64,000 bases of DNA, from positions 2,976,001-3,040,000 of the forward strand of contig NZ_CP054839.1 in NCBI RefSeq assembly GCF_018141105.1, read 5' to 3'. The notes under the pieces were generated by a model. The model searched no databases. It was not told where the DNA came from and was given only the letters and a program-made list of their open reading frames with translations. Shown piece by piece: positions 16,867 to 25,379 of the stretch; the stretch's first letter is position 1; the number at the start of each line of letters is the position of its first letter. The DNA is from Saccharopolyspora erythraea (GTDB lineage Bacteria; Actinomycetota; Actinomycetes; Mycobacteriales; Pseudonocardiaceae). Both the position numbers and the translations under genes were made by a program.

Positions 16867-17234
16867 CGCGACGCCACACTCCGGTCTCCAGCCCACCAGA
16901 CGGCCTTCACCGCCCACTCCAGGACCAGGACAAATTCCCCGCAGCCAATGCGCCCCACCAGAAATCGCTCCACCCGCCGGCGTGACAGAACCCCTGTGGC
17001 AGTTCGGGGTCAGCCCAAGATCAAGTCGTGCTCGCCGGGCTTCCTCGCCCGAACGTGTGCATCGACGTTGCCTCCCACCACGCTCCCAACGCAGCGCACC
17101 ACCACGTGCCCCAGTCCGCCTATACACGGTCCGACCAGCGGGTTCGCCACACCGGGCCGAGAGCCCGGTCGGCGGCAGCGGCCCCACCGACCGCCGCCAT
17201 GGCGGGTGTGCCGAGCAGGATTAGGGTTAGCTCC
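16867..17234. other. Non-coding interval upstream of the aminopeptidase
   Basis: 368 bp. Open frames on both strands here have no recognisable domain and atypical composition. I see no RNA gene and no strong hairpin. Confidence 0.4.
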
Positions 17235-18389
17235 ATGGCCACCGTTTCGATGAAGCAGGATCCCTCCGTGCTCGCGGCCCGCCTCGGGCGCGTCGCCGAG
17301 ACCGCAGCGGGCGCGGACCTCGACGCGCTGCTCATTTCACCCGGCTCCGACCTGCGCTACCTCATCGGCGCGGGCGCCGGGTCGTTCGAACGGCTGAGCT
17401 GCCTCGTGCTGCCCGCCGCCGGTCATGACGCCCCGCCCGCCCTCGTGCTGCCGAAGCTCGAGGAGCTCGGCTACGCCGACGTCCCCGCGAGCGAGCTCGG
17501 TATCGAGGTCGTGACCTGGGTCGACGGTGAGGACCCGTACGCCCTGGTCACGGACCTGCTGCGCCGCGGTGGCGCTGCCCCCGCCCGGGTCGCCGTCGCC
17601 GACGTCATGCCCGCGCTGCACACCTTCCCCCTGCGTGACGCGCTACCCGGTGCCGAGCAGGTGCTCGCAGGCGACGTCCTGCGCGAACTGCGAATGCGCA
17701 AGGACGCCGCCGAGGTCGAAGCGCTGCGCAAGGCCGGGGCCGCCATCGACCGGGTGCACGCGCGGATGGCGGAGTTCCTCAAGGCGGGCCGCACCGAGGC
17801 CGAGGTGGGTGCGGACATCACCGAGGCGATCGTCGCCGAAGGCCACGTCGAGGCCGCGTTCGTCATCGTCGGCTCCGGCCCCAACGGAGCCAGCCCGCAC
17901 CACGCGCTCTCGGACCGCGTCGTGCAGGAAGGCGACGTCGTGGTCATCGACATCGGGGGCCCGATCGCCGAGGGCTACAACTCCGACTGCACCCGCACCT
18001 ACGCCGTGGGCGAGCCGTCCCAGGACGATGTCCGCGACACCTACGCGGTGCTCCAAGCCGCCCAGCGCGCCGCCGTCGATGCGGTCCGGCCCGGCGTGAC
18101 CGCCGAGTCCATCGACGCCGCGGCGCGCGAGCCGATCGCCGCCGCGGGCTTCGGCGACTTCTTCGTGCACCGGACCGGTCACGGCATCGGCCTGGACGTG
18201 CACGAGGACCCCTACGTCGTCGACGGCGACAAGACCGTGCTGGAACCGGGGATGGCCTTCAGCGTCGAGCCCGGCATCTACCAGCCCGGCCGGTGGGGAG
18301 CGCGGATCGAGGACATCGTCATCGTCACCGAGGACGGCGTGGAGAGCGTCAACAACCAGCCCCACGAGCTGATTGTGCTTCCGGCGTGA
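17235..18389 (+). CDS. M24 family Xaa-Pro dipeptidase/aminopeptidase
   Basis: 384 residues from ATG 17235. The N-terminal creatinase-like domain (residues 1-150) is followed by the pita-bread metallopeptidase domain. Metal ligands are visible: Asp in VVIDIGGPI, Asp in NSDCTRTYAVG, His in HRTGHGIGLDVHEDP, Glu in FSVEPGIYQPG and Glu in GARIEDIVIV. It removes residues ahead of proline from peptides in the cytoplasm. Its stop overlaps the start of the Lrp-type regulator gene (GTGA), so the two are probably cotranscribed, with the methyltransferase following. Confidence 0.93.
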   Translation: MATVSMKQDPSVLAARLGRVAETAAGADLDALLISPGSDLRYLIGAGAGSFERLSCLVLPAAGHDAPPALVLPKLEELGYADVPASELGIEVVTWVDGEDPYALVTDLLRRGGAAPARVAVADVMPALHTFPLRDALPGAEQVLAGDVLRELRMRKDAAEVEALRKAGAAIDRVHARMAEFLKAGRTEAEVGADITEAIVAEGHVEAAFVIVGSGPNGASPHHALSDRVVQEGDVVVIDIGGPIAEGYNSDCTRTYAVGEPSQDDVRDTYAVLQAAQRAAVDAVRPGVTAESIDAAAREPIAAAGFGDFFVHRTGHGIGLDVHEDPYVVDGDKTVLEPGMAFSVEPGIYQPGRWGARIEDIVIVTEDGVESVNNQPHELIVLPA

Positions 18390-18859
18390 GCGAGCGGGGA
18401 GGGACGTCGCCCGGCGACCTGGAGGCGACCGACCGGGCGATCCTGCGGGAGCTGGCCCGCGACGGACGTTGCAGCTTCACCGAGCTCGCCGAGCGGGTCG
18501 GGCTGAGCGTCTCGGCGGTGCACCAGCGGGTTCGCCGGTTGGAGCAGCGCGGCGCCCTGCAGGGATACGTGGCCAAGGTCGACGGCGAGCAGATCGGTCT
18601 TCCGCTGACGGCGTTCATCTCGCTGACTCCGATCGACCCGGCGGCCCCCGACGACTACCCGCAGCGGCTGGAGCACCTGCCGCAGATCGAGTCGTGCTAC
18701 TCGGTGGCCGGCGACGAGTCCTACATCCTGCAGGTCCGGGTCGCCTCGCCGCTCGGCCTGGAGGACCTGCTGCGCCAGATCAGGGAAGCCGCGAAGGTCT
18801 CGACCCGCACCACGGTCGTGCTCTCGACCCCGTTCGAGAACCGCCCGCCGGAAATCTGA
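18386..18859 (+). CDS. Lrp/AsnC family transcriptional regulator
   Basis: 157 residues. The N-terminal helix-turn-helix is LEATDRAILRELARDGRCSF, then LSVSAVHQRVRRLEQRGALQGY. The C-terminal RAM ligand-binding domain contains SCYSVAGDESYILQVRV. These proteins sense amino acids and act as octamers. Linkage by a GTGA overlap to a proline-specific peptidase suggests control of peptide or amino-acid use, which is inference. Confidence 0.93.
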   Translation: MSERGGTSPGDLEATDRAILRELARDGRCSFTELAERVGLSVSAVHQRVRRLEQRGALQGYVAKVDGEQIGLPLTAFISLTPIDPAAPDDYPQRLEHLPQIESCYSVAGDESYILQVRVASPLGLEDLLRQIREAAKVSTRTTVVLSTPFENRPPEI

Positions 18860-18861
18860 CG

Positions 18862-19560
18862 GTGCGGCCCGTGTACGGCCGGTTCGCCGAGGCGTACGCC
18901 AGGCATTCCGAAGAGAGCCCGGCCAACGCCTACTACGACCGTCCGGCAGTCCTCGAACTCGCCGGGGACGTCGCGGGCAAGCGAGTGCTCGAACTCGGCA
19001 GCGCCGCCGGAGCGCTGACCGAACAGCTCGTCGACCGCGGCGCCCACGTGCTCGGCCTGGACCGGGAACCGGAGATGGTCCGGCTCGCCCGGCGCAGGCT
19101 GGGCCACCGCGCACGGTTCGAGGTGGCCGACCTCGCCGAGCCGCTGACCACGGTGCCGACCGGCGGCATCGACCTCGTCGTGGCCTCCCTCGTCCTGCAC
19201 TACCTGGAGGACTGGGCACCCGCGCTCGGGGAACTGCACAGATGCCTCGTGCCCGGCGGCGCACTGGTGTTCTCGGTGCACCACCCGGCGGCGGACTGGC
19301 AGTGGGCGGGCCGGCCGGTCTACCTGGACACCACGCTCGTGACCGAGACCTGGCACCTGGGCGACCAACCTGTGGAGGTCTCGTTCTACCGCCGTCCCCT
19401 GTCGCAGATCTTCGGCCTCCTGCAACAGGCCGGTTTCACCGTCGAACAACTCGACGAGCCGCGACCACTGCCCGCACTCGAAGCCGCGAACCCGAAGGCA
19501 TACAACACCCTCAGTTCTGAACCGGTGTTCCTCCTGGTCCGCGCCGTGGCCGCCCGATAG
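18862..19560 (+). CDS. Class I SAM-dependent methyltransferase
   Basis: 232 residues from GTG, two bases after the preceding stop. Motif I is VLELGSAAGALTEQLVDRGA, followed by the acidic adenosine-binding position in LGLDREPEM. LVVASLVLHYLEDW is the post-III segment of Methyltransf_11/25 proteins. The substrate is unknown. The spacing suggests it ends the operon that starts with the aminopeptidase. Confidence 0.88.
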   Translation: MRPVYGRFAEAYARHSEESPANAYYDRPAVLELAGDVAGKRVLELGSAAGALTEQLVDRGAHVLGLDREPEMVRLARRRLGHRARFEVADLAEPLTTVPTGGIDLVVASLVLHYLEDWAPALGELHRCLVPGGALVFSVHHPAADWQWAGRPVYLDTTLVTETWHLGDQPVEVSFYRRPLSQIFGLLQQAGFTVEQLDEPRPLPALEAANPKAYNTLSSEPVFLLVRAVAAR

Positions 19561-19651
19561 TGCCGAGACGGCGCGGACGGTCCGGCTGCCCGAACCGCTC
19601 TGCCAGCCGGTCGTGCCACGTCAGGCAGCGCCGGTCCACTAGCTTGACCAG

Positions 19652-20488
19652 ATGCCCGACTTCTCCTGGCTGGGGCCACCGATCGACGCACGCCCGTTGT
19701 TCACCCCGGAGCGCTCCCGGCTGCTGGAACTCCTGCGCGACCTCGACCCCATCGACTGGCGTGAGGAGAGCGTCCCGGGCTGGACGGTCCGAGACCTCGC
19801 GGCGCACGTCCTCGGTGACGACTACGGCCGGATCTCCCGCGACCGCGATCACCACGACGACGGCCCACCGCTCGCACCCGGCGAAACCCTCGAAACGTTC
19901 ATCCACCGCACCAACCAGCAATGGGTGGATGCCGCCGCGCGGATCAGCCCGGCGGCACTGACCGAGACGCTGGAGATGACCGGCAACGCGATCAGCGCGC
20001 TGTGGGAACAGAGCGACCCCGACGGACGCAGCCTCGGCGTGTCCTGGGCCGGAGCCGACCCCGCGCCCCTGTGGCTGGACTGCGCACGAGACCTCACCGA
20101 GTACTGGACGCATCGCCAGCAGATCAGGCACGCCGTCGGCCGGCCCACCGACCACGACCCGCGATTGCTCGCGCCGGTCCTGGACACGTTCATGCGCGCC
20201 CTCCCGCACACCATGCGGGCCGCGCCCGCACAAGCGGCCACCCAGGTCCAGGTGGTCGTCGACGGCCCGGCTGGCGGCACCTGGGCCGCGACCTGCACCG
20301 GCCTCGGCTGGTCCCTGGCGCCCGAGCCGGTGGACGACCCGGCGGCGGTCGTCCACCTCGACGCCGAGACGGCATGGCTGCTGTGCACGCGCGGCATCGA
20401 GCCGGACGTGGCCATCCAGCGCAGCCGCCTCGAAGGCGACCGAGAACTCGCCGAAGCCGCCTGCCAGATCCTGTCGATCATCCGATGA
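19652..20488 (+). CDS. Maleylpyruvate isomerase family mycothiol-dependent enzyme
   Basis: 278 residues. The N-terminal half has the DinB-like helical bundle of the mycothiol-dependent maleylpyruvate isomerase fold (PGWTVRDLAAHVLGDDYGRI, then TEYWTHRQQIRHAVG). The His in LAAHVLGDD and the WTHRQQIRHA segment match the metal-binding pattern of the family. Members use mycothiol, the actinobacterial thiol, for isomerisation or transfer. The substrate is not predictable. Confidence 0.85.
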   Translation: MPDFSWLGPPIDARPLFTPERSRLLELLRDLDPIDWREESVPGWTVRDLAAHVLGDDYGRISRDRDHHDDGPPLAPGETLETFIHRTNQQWVDAAARISPAALTETLEMTGNAISALWEQSDPDGRSLGVSWAGADPAPLWLDCARDLTEYWTHRQQIRHAVGRPTDHDPRLLAPVLDTFMRALPHTMRAAPAQAATQVQVVVDGPAGGTWAATCTGLGWSLAPEPVDDPAAVVHLDAETAWLLCTRGIEPDVAIQRSRLEGDRELAEAACQILSIIR

Positions 20489-20732
20489 GGCCATCCTCCT
20501 CACGAGCGAAGCAGTCGTCCTCTCGTTGCCGTGTCGGAGTGCGGCGGCACAGCCCGCATCCGGCGACCGTGAAGACAGCAGGCCATGGCTCCGGTACGTG
20601 CCGTGCCCACGATGCACACGTCCCTCACGCCCCAGCGAACTCAGCAGTCAGGGAGTCCACCCGGCTCACGGCACCGAGGCCGCACCACCAATGACCGCAC
20701 CACCCTGGCGCGCCGGTCGAGTCCAGCTTTGG

Positions 20733-21812
20733 TCAGGGGTTCGACCGCTGTGCGGCGACCTCCGGCGAGACCGCCTGGAGGTTCCCGCGTTCGTCGGGCA
20801 GGCACACCGCGCTCGGGTCTTCGGTGGCCAGGAACGCACGCAGGCACCGGGCGAACTGTGCGTGACCGGTCGCGTTGGCGTGGAACGACTCCTGCATCGC
20901 GTGCGGTGCGCGCAGCTCGTCCTTCAGCGACGGCCAGTCCACGGTCAGCCTGGTGAACCACTCCTCCTCGGGTGTCTTGTTGCCGCCGGTGCACGCCTCG
21001 TGGCCGCGCCCGGCCTGCGAAAGGTCGAGAAACCGTGCGCCGACCTGCTGCGCGACGTCGTGCAACCCGTCCGACAGCTGCTGCACCCCGGTGTCGCGGA
21101 TCCAGGCGAGGTCGGGCGTGAGGAACGGGCAGCCGGAGAGGTTCTGCAGCTCGGGCGCGACCTCCGGCCCGACCGGCGAGGCGTAGGACTGCACCACCAG
21201 CGAGTAGCTGCCCGGGGTGTAGCCCGCGCTGTCCATGGCGGCGCGGACGTCGCCGAGGGCAGCGCGCACCTTCGGCTTCATGCGCTCCACGCGCTTGGGC
21301 CACTCCGCACGCATCTGCTCGGCGCAGCCGATGGCCGAACGGCTCGCCCACGCCTCGACGCAGCGGTTCACGACATCGCTGAAACCAGGATCGTCGTTGG
21401 CGCCGACCTGCACGATGACGTCGGTGACGCGGTAGCGGTGCGCGAGCTCGGCCAGCTGGCGTGCCTGAGAGGATTCCAGTCGGCCCGACTCCGGGTTCGC
21501 TCCCACGACATCGGTGCGGGCCCCCGAACAGGCGAGGTTGATGGGCGTCACGTCCGCCGGGAGGCGCAGCTGGTGCACCGGAGCGGCGGGGGAGCGGTGG
21601 CACCAGTTGTCGTTCTCGCCGTTGGTCCCGGCCTCGTAGTTGCCGCCGCCCTCGCCCGAGAGCGTGCTGTCGCCCATGGTGACCACCGCTGCCGGCAGGC
21701 GTTCCGGCTGTTGCGGCAGGTCCGGCAGGTACCGGTCGCTGACGAGAACGGCGAGCACCAGCACGCCGACGACCAGCAGCAGTGTGACCAGCTTCGTAAT
21801 GTGCGCCCGCAT
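20733..21812 (-). CDS. SGNH/GDSL-type secreted hydrolase
   Basis: 359 residues from ATG 21812; a GTG one codon earlier is possible. A short cytoplasmic end precedes one membrane helix (KLVTLLLVVGVLVLAVLV), so the catalytic domain faces outward. The GDS nucleophile block is VTMGDSTLSGEGGGNYE, block III is DVIVQVGANDDPGFSDVV, and the C-terminal SFHANATGHAQFARC carries the catalytic His. Such enzymes are esterases or lipases acting at the envelope. The substrate is unknown. Confidence 0.88.
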   Translation of the reverse strand: MRAHITKLVTLLLVVGVLVLAVLVSDRYLPDLPQQPERLPAAVVTMGDSTLSGEGGGNYEAGTNGENDNWCHRSPAAPVHQLRLPADVTPINLACSGARTDVVGANPESGRLESSQARQLAELAHRYRVTDVIVQVGANDDPGFSDVVNRCVEAWASRSAIGCAEQMRAEWPKRVERMKPKVRAALGDVRAAMDSAGYTPGSYSLVVQSYASPVGPEVAPELQNLSGCPFLTPDLAWIRDTGVQQLSDGLHDVAQQVGARFLDLSQAGRGHEACTGGNKTPEEEWFTRLTVDWPSLKDELRAPHAMQESFHANATGHAQFARCLRAFLATEDPSAVCLPDERGNLQAVSPEVAAQRSNP

Positions 21813-21969
21813 CACCGGGCAGTCTATGGCGCGCGGAGTCGATCAGGTCGCGGGCTGATCGTGGCGCTGCTAACAACGCAGGTCCCACCTTCTTCGGCGG
21901 TTGTGGGAGCATTTGGCCGTTCTCGGACGTTGGACAGGTGAAAGCCATCAACCGGAGGTTGCCGACGTC

Positions 21970-22593
21970 GTGCCGATACTGGTTTTGCTCCTCGTCGCCG
22001 CCATCGTCGAGATCAGCGTGCTCGTGGCCATCGGGCAGGCGATCGGCGTGTGGCCCACGCTGGGCCTGCTGGTCGTCGCCGCGGTCCTGGGCTCGTGGCT
22101 GGTCCGCCGCGAGGGGCGCAGAACCCTGCGCGAGATCAACGAGGCCGTCCGCGCGAAGCGGCCGCCGACCCGCGAGTTCGCCGACGGGGCGCTCATCGCC
22201 GTCGGTGGGATCCTGATCATCCTGCCCGGTTTCGTCAGCGACGTCCTGGGCCTGCTGTGCCTGTTCCCGCCCACGCGTGCGCTGGCCCGCCGCCGGATGC
22301 AGCGCGCTGCCGAGCGCCACTCGCAGCAGATGCAGGACCAGGTGTGGCTGCACACCCAACGCATCCGCCGCGAGCAGGCCGCAGCCGGAGGCGGTGCCGC
22401 GGCCGGCTTCGGCGGCCGTTCCGGGGCCGACGACGGAGTGATCGACGGCGAGGTGATCTCCGTGACCGAGGACGACGACCCGCCTCAGCGGGATGACCAG
22501 ACCCGGTCGCAGATTCCCGGTGCCCGCGACGAGACGGGGCCTTCGGGCTCGTCTTCGCAGGCAGCGTCGCCGGACGACAGCAGCGGGCGGTGA
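21970..22593 (+). CDS. fxsA: FxsA family membrane protein
   Basis: 207 residues from GTG 21970, with GGAGG 12 bp upstream. Two N-terminal membrane helices (PILVLLLVAAIVEISVLVAIG and LGLLVVAAVLGSWLVRREG) and GGILIILPGFVSDVLGLL match FxsA, a small cytoplasmic-membrane protein. The tail of about 90 residues is acidic and disordered. In E. coli FxsA affects phage F exclusion; its role in actinobacteria is unknown. The placement near lnt, ppm and rbpA matches the mycobacterial Rv2053c neighbourhood. Confidence 0.88.
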   Translation: MPILVLLLVAAIVEISVLVAIGQAIGVWPTLGLLVVAAVLGSWLVRREGRRTLREINEAVRAKRPPTREFADGALIAVGGILIILPGFVSDVLGLLCLFPPTRALARRRMQRAAERHSQQMQDQVWLHTQRIRREQAAAGGGAAAGFGGRSGADDGVIDGEVISVTEDDDPPQRDDQTRSQIPGARDETGPSGSSSQAASPDDSSGR

Positions 22594-22728
22594 GCCGGCC
22601 GGCGTGACGCCGACCGTCAGGCCACTGCGGGTAAGCTCGCCGGAACGATCGTGGTCGGCACGCGACCGAACCCACGGCGCATGGCGCACCGCGCTGCTGA
22701 ACATCCGCGACACGGAAACTACAGGGAC

Positions 22729-24354
22729 ATGTCCGACACCACCTTGCTGCTCGGCGGCCGGATTCATTCGCCCGCCGGCCCCGACGTCACCGCGATGGCC
22801 GTGATCGACGGAACCGTCGCGTGGGTCGGCAGCGACCAGGTCGGCCGAGCCCTGCACCCCGACGCCGAGGTCGTCGACCTCGAAGGGGCGTTCGTCACCC
22901 CCGCCTTCGTCGACGCCCACGTGCACGCCACCTCCACCGGCCTGCTGCTCAACGGGCTCGACCTCACCGGCTGCGCTTCGCTGACCGAGTTCCTGCACGC
23001 GCTGCGCGACCACGTCGAGGAGCACCCCGGGGCGCTGGTGTGGGGCCACGGCTGGGACGAGACGTGGTGGCCGGAACGCCGGCCGCCGACGCGCTCGGAG
23101 ATCGACTCCGCCGCCGCGGGCGCGGCCGTCTACCTCTCCCGCATCGACGTCCACTCCGCGCTGGTGTCCAGCGCCCTGGTCGAACGCGCGCCGCTGGCCC
23201 GCGGTGCCGAGGGCTGGAGCCAGGAAGGGCCGCTGACCCGGGTCGCCCACCACCACGCGAGGAGCGCGGCGCGCGAGTCGCTGAGCTCGGCGCAGCGACG
23301 CGAGGCGCAGCTGGAGTTCCTGCGCGACGTGGCGTCCAAAGGCGTCGCGTGCGTGCACGAGTGCGCGGGGCCGGACATCTCCGGGGCCGACGACCTCGCG
23401 GACCTGCTCGACGTCGCGGCCAAGGGCGGTCTGCCCGAGGTCGTGGGCTACTGGGGAGAGCTCGGTGCCCTCGAACGCGCACGAGAACTCGGAGTGCGAG
23501 GCCTGGGCGGAGACCTGTTCGTCGACGGTGCCATCGGTTCCCGCACCGCGGCGCTGCACGAGCCCTACACCGACGACCCGTCGACGTCGGGCGTGCTGTA
23601 CCTGGACGCCCAGGCCGTCGCCGAGCACCTCGTCGAGTGCACCCGCAACGGCCTGCAGGCCGGGTTCCACGTCATAGGGGACGCCGGTGTAGCCGAGGTC
23701 GCGGAAGGCTTCCGCCGGGCCGCGGAGACCGTCGGCGTCCCGGCGCTGGCCGGGTCGCGCCACCGCCTGGAGCACCTCGAGATGATCGACGCCGAGCAGG
23801 CGGCGGAACTGGGCCGTTACGGGGTTGCGGCGTCGGTGCAGCCTGCGTTCGACGCCGCGTGGGGCGGAACCGAGGACATGTACGCCCGGCGCCTCGGTAC
23901 CGCGCGCGGGACACGGCTGAACCCGTTCTCGCAACTGGCCGCCAGCGGCGTGCTGCTCGCCTTCGGTTCCGACGCCCCGGTCACCCCGGTGGACCCGTGG
24001 CGCTCGGTCCAGGCCGCGGTCAACCACCGCACCGAAGGCTTCGGCATCTCGCCGCGGGCGGCTTTCACCGCCCACACCAAGGGCGGCTGGCGAGCCGCCG
24101 GGGTGAACGACGGTGTGACGGGGACTCTCGTGCCAGGCTCCCCGGCCACCTACGCCGTGTGGGATGCCGGGGAACTGGTCGTGGCGGCGCCGGACTCGCG
24201 CGTGCAGCGCTGGTCCACGGACCCGAGAGCCGGCGTGCCGGGCCTGCCCGACCTCAGCTCCGGCGCCAGGCTTCCGCGCTGCCTGCGCACCGTGCTCCGC
24301 GGCGAGACGATCTACGTCCGCCACAGCGATGACGACGAGGGCCACGACCACTGA
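22729..24354 (+). CDS. Amidohydrolase family 3 protein (YtcJ-like)
   Basis: 541 residues from ATG 22729. The metal-binding DAHVHATSTGL follows a beta-sandwich segment (TLLLGGRIHS). RLEHLEMIDAEQA and FGSDAPVTPVDPWRSVQAAV are the later metal and catalytic blocks of the amidohydrolase_3 group. It is likely a cytoplasmic metal-dependent hydrolase of an amide or lactam. Related proteins are annotated as AepA-like, but no substrate can be given. The ORF ends within a hairpin at 24354-24374. Confidence 0.88.
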   Translation: MSDTTLLLGGRIHSPAGPDVTAMAVIDGTVAWVGSDQVGRALHPDAEVVDLEGAFVTPAFVDAHVHATSTGLLLNGLDLTGCASLTEFLHALRDHVEEHPGALVWGHGWDETWWPERRPPTRSEIDSAAAGAAVYLSRIDVHSALVSSALVERAPLARGAEGWSQEGPLTRVAHHHARSAARESLSSAQRREAQLEFLRDVASKGVACVHECAGPDISGADDLADLLDVAAKGGLPEVVGYWGELGALERARELGVRGLGGDLFVDGAIGSRTAALHEPYTDDPSTSGVLYLDAQAVAEHLVECTRNGLQAGFHVIGDAGVAEVAEGFRRAAETVGVPALAGSRHRLEHLEMIDAEQAAELGRYGVAASVQPAFDAAWGGTEDMYARRLGTARGTRLNPFSQLAASGVLLAFGSDAPVTPVDPWRSVQAAVNHRTEGFGISPRAAFTAHTKGGWRAAGVNDGVTGTLVPGSPATYAVWDAGELVVAAPDSRVQRWSTDPRAGVPGLPDLSSGARLPRCLRTVLRGETIYVRHSDDDEGHDH

Positions 24355-24374
24355 ACCGTCCTTCGTGGACGGTT
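24354..24374 (+). terminator. Terminator after the amidohydrolase gene
   Basis: AACCGTCC and GGACGGTT form a perfect 8-bp stem with a TTCGT loop, followed by GTTGTTGCT. The stem begins at the last base of the stop codon. Confidence 0.55.
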
Positions 24375-24538
24375 GTTGTTGCTCGTGGACGGTGGCGCGA
24401 TCCGGTGGGCGACCGCGAACTCGCATGCGTGCCATGCCTGTTCGTGATTCGCGGGTACGGTGGGATCCGGGTGTCCATTGCGGACGGGACGTGGGGAACT
24501 CGTTCGATCCGGTGCTCATGTGATCGAGTATCCGCGTT

Positions 24539-24552
24539 CGAACGAGCGTTCG
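24539..24552. promoter_or_regulatory. Palindrome matching the TetR-like sites at 46-56 kb
   Basis: CGAACGAGCGTTCG is an imperfect palindrome (12 of 14 positions). Its reverse complement is identical to the site at 46929-46942 upstream of the TetR gene. It lies about 95 bp before the DUF1707 gene. Whether it is bound by the same regulator is inference. Confidence 0.35.
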
Positions 24553-24647
24553 CCGTCGCTTGATGGAGTGAACTCCGGTGGCCGGCGGGAAGGCGGGGAT
24601 TTGGAGAAATGGTACCAACTTCGCGCCTCCGGTCGTAAACTGTTCAC

Positions 24648-25250
24648 ATGAGCAGCTCCGAGGGCAGCGGCGAGCGGCCGCCCGCCATCCGGGCGTCGGA
24701 CGCCGAACGCGACCAGGTCGCGAAGCGGCTGACCGAGGCGGTGGGCGAGGGCCGGCTCGCGCTGGCCGAGTTCACCCAGCGGGTCGACGCGGCATACGCG
24801 GCCGCGACGCGCGCCGAGCTCGAAGCACTGACCGCCGACCTACCGGCGGCGCAGGGCGACCAGAACCAGGGTGGGGAACCGGAGCACAAGCGCCGGTGGA
24901 AGCTCGCCATCATGGGCGGCTCTGACTACGAGGGCCGCTGGCGGGTGCCACGGCGGATGGGGGTCTTCGCGCTGATGGGCGGCTCCAAGGTCGACCTGCG
25001 GGAGGCCGTGCTGCCCGGCGGGGAGGTCGAGATCACCCTGGTCTCCATCATGGGCGGCAGCGACGTCATCGTGCCCCGCGGCGTGCGCGTCGTCGTCGAC
25101 GCGACCGACTTCCTCGGCGGCAACAAGGTCAAGGTGGACGAGGATGCCGAGCTGCCCGACGCCCCGTTGGTGCGCATCCGCACCTACTCGTTCATGGGCG
25201 GAAACGACGTGCGCCACCCCAAGCTGAAGCTGAGCCGTCGCGACCGCTGA
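24648..25250 (+). CDS. DUF1707 / LiaF-like C-terminal domain protein
   Basis: 200 residues. The N-terminal DUF1707 (SHOCT-like) domain is RASDAERDQVAKRLTEAVGEGRL and the helix that follows. The C-terminal half contains four MGGS/MGGN beta repeats (IMGGSDYEG, LMGGSKVDL, IMGGSDVIV, FMGGNDV) typical of the LiaF-like cell-wall-stress fold. There is no ribosome site, but TAAACT (24636-24641) lies 7 bp before the ATG, which fits a leaderless transcript. The role is unknown; related proteins are linked to envelope stress. Confidence 0.85.
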   Translation: MSSSEGSGERPPAIRASDAERDQVAKRLTEAVGEGRLALAEFTQRVDAAYAAATRAELEALTADLPAAQGDQNQGGEPEHKRRWKLAIMGGSDYEGRWRVPRRMGVFALMGGSKVDLREAVLPGGEVEITLVSIMGGSDVIVPRGVRVVVDATDFLGGNKVKVDEDAELPDAPLVRIRTYSFMGGNDVRHPKLKLSRRDR

Positions 25251-25379
25251 GCAACCGGCGCTCGGGCCCGGTCAGCGGCTCGGCGTACATTTGTTGGGGC
25301 GCGCCGGCGGCGCGCCTGGCTTCTGATGTACGCACGTCCTGGTCGCGCACCGGGGCCCATGGCCGAGAAGGTTGATCAG

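Noticed and set aside
14662-17187. Minus-strand ORF spanning the 66-bp repeat
   Set aside because: Its repeated 22-residue pattern comes from the DNA repeat. It overlaps the GH32 and regulator genes and has no domain.
20641-24618. Minus-strand ORF of 1325 codons over the hydrolase, fxsA and amidohydrolase genes
   Set aside because: Very long but composed of low-complexity shadow sequence; three real genes in other frames explain the region.
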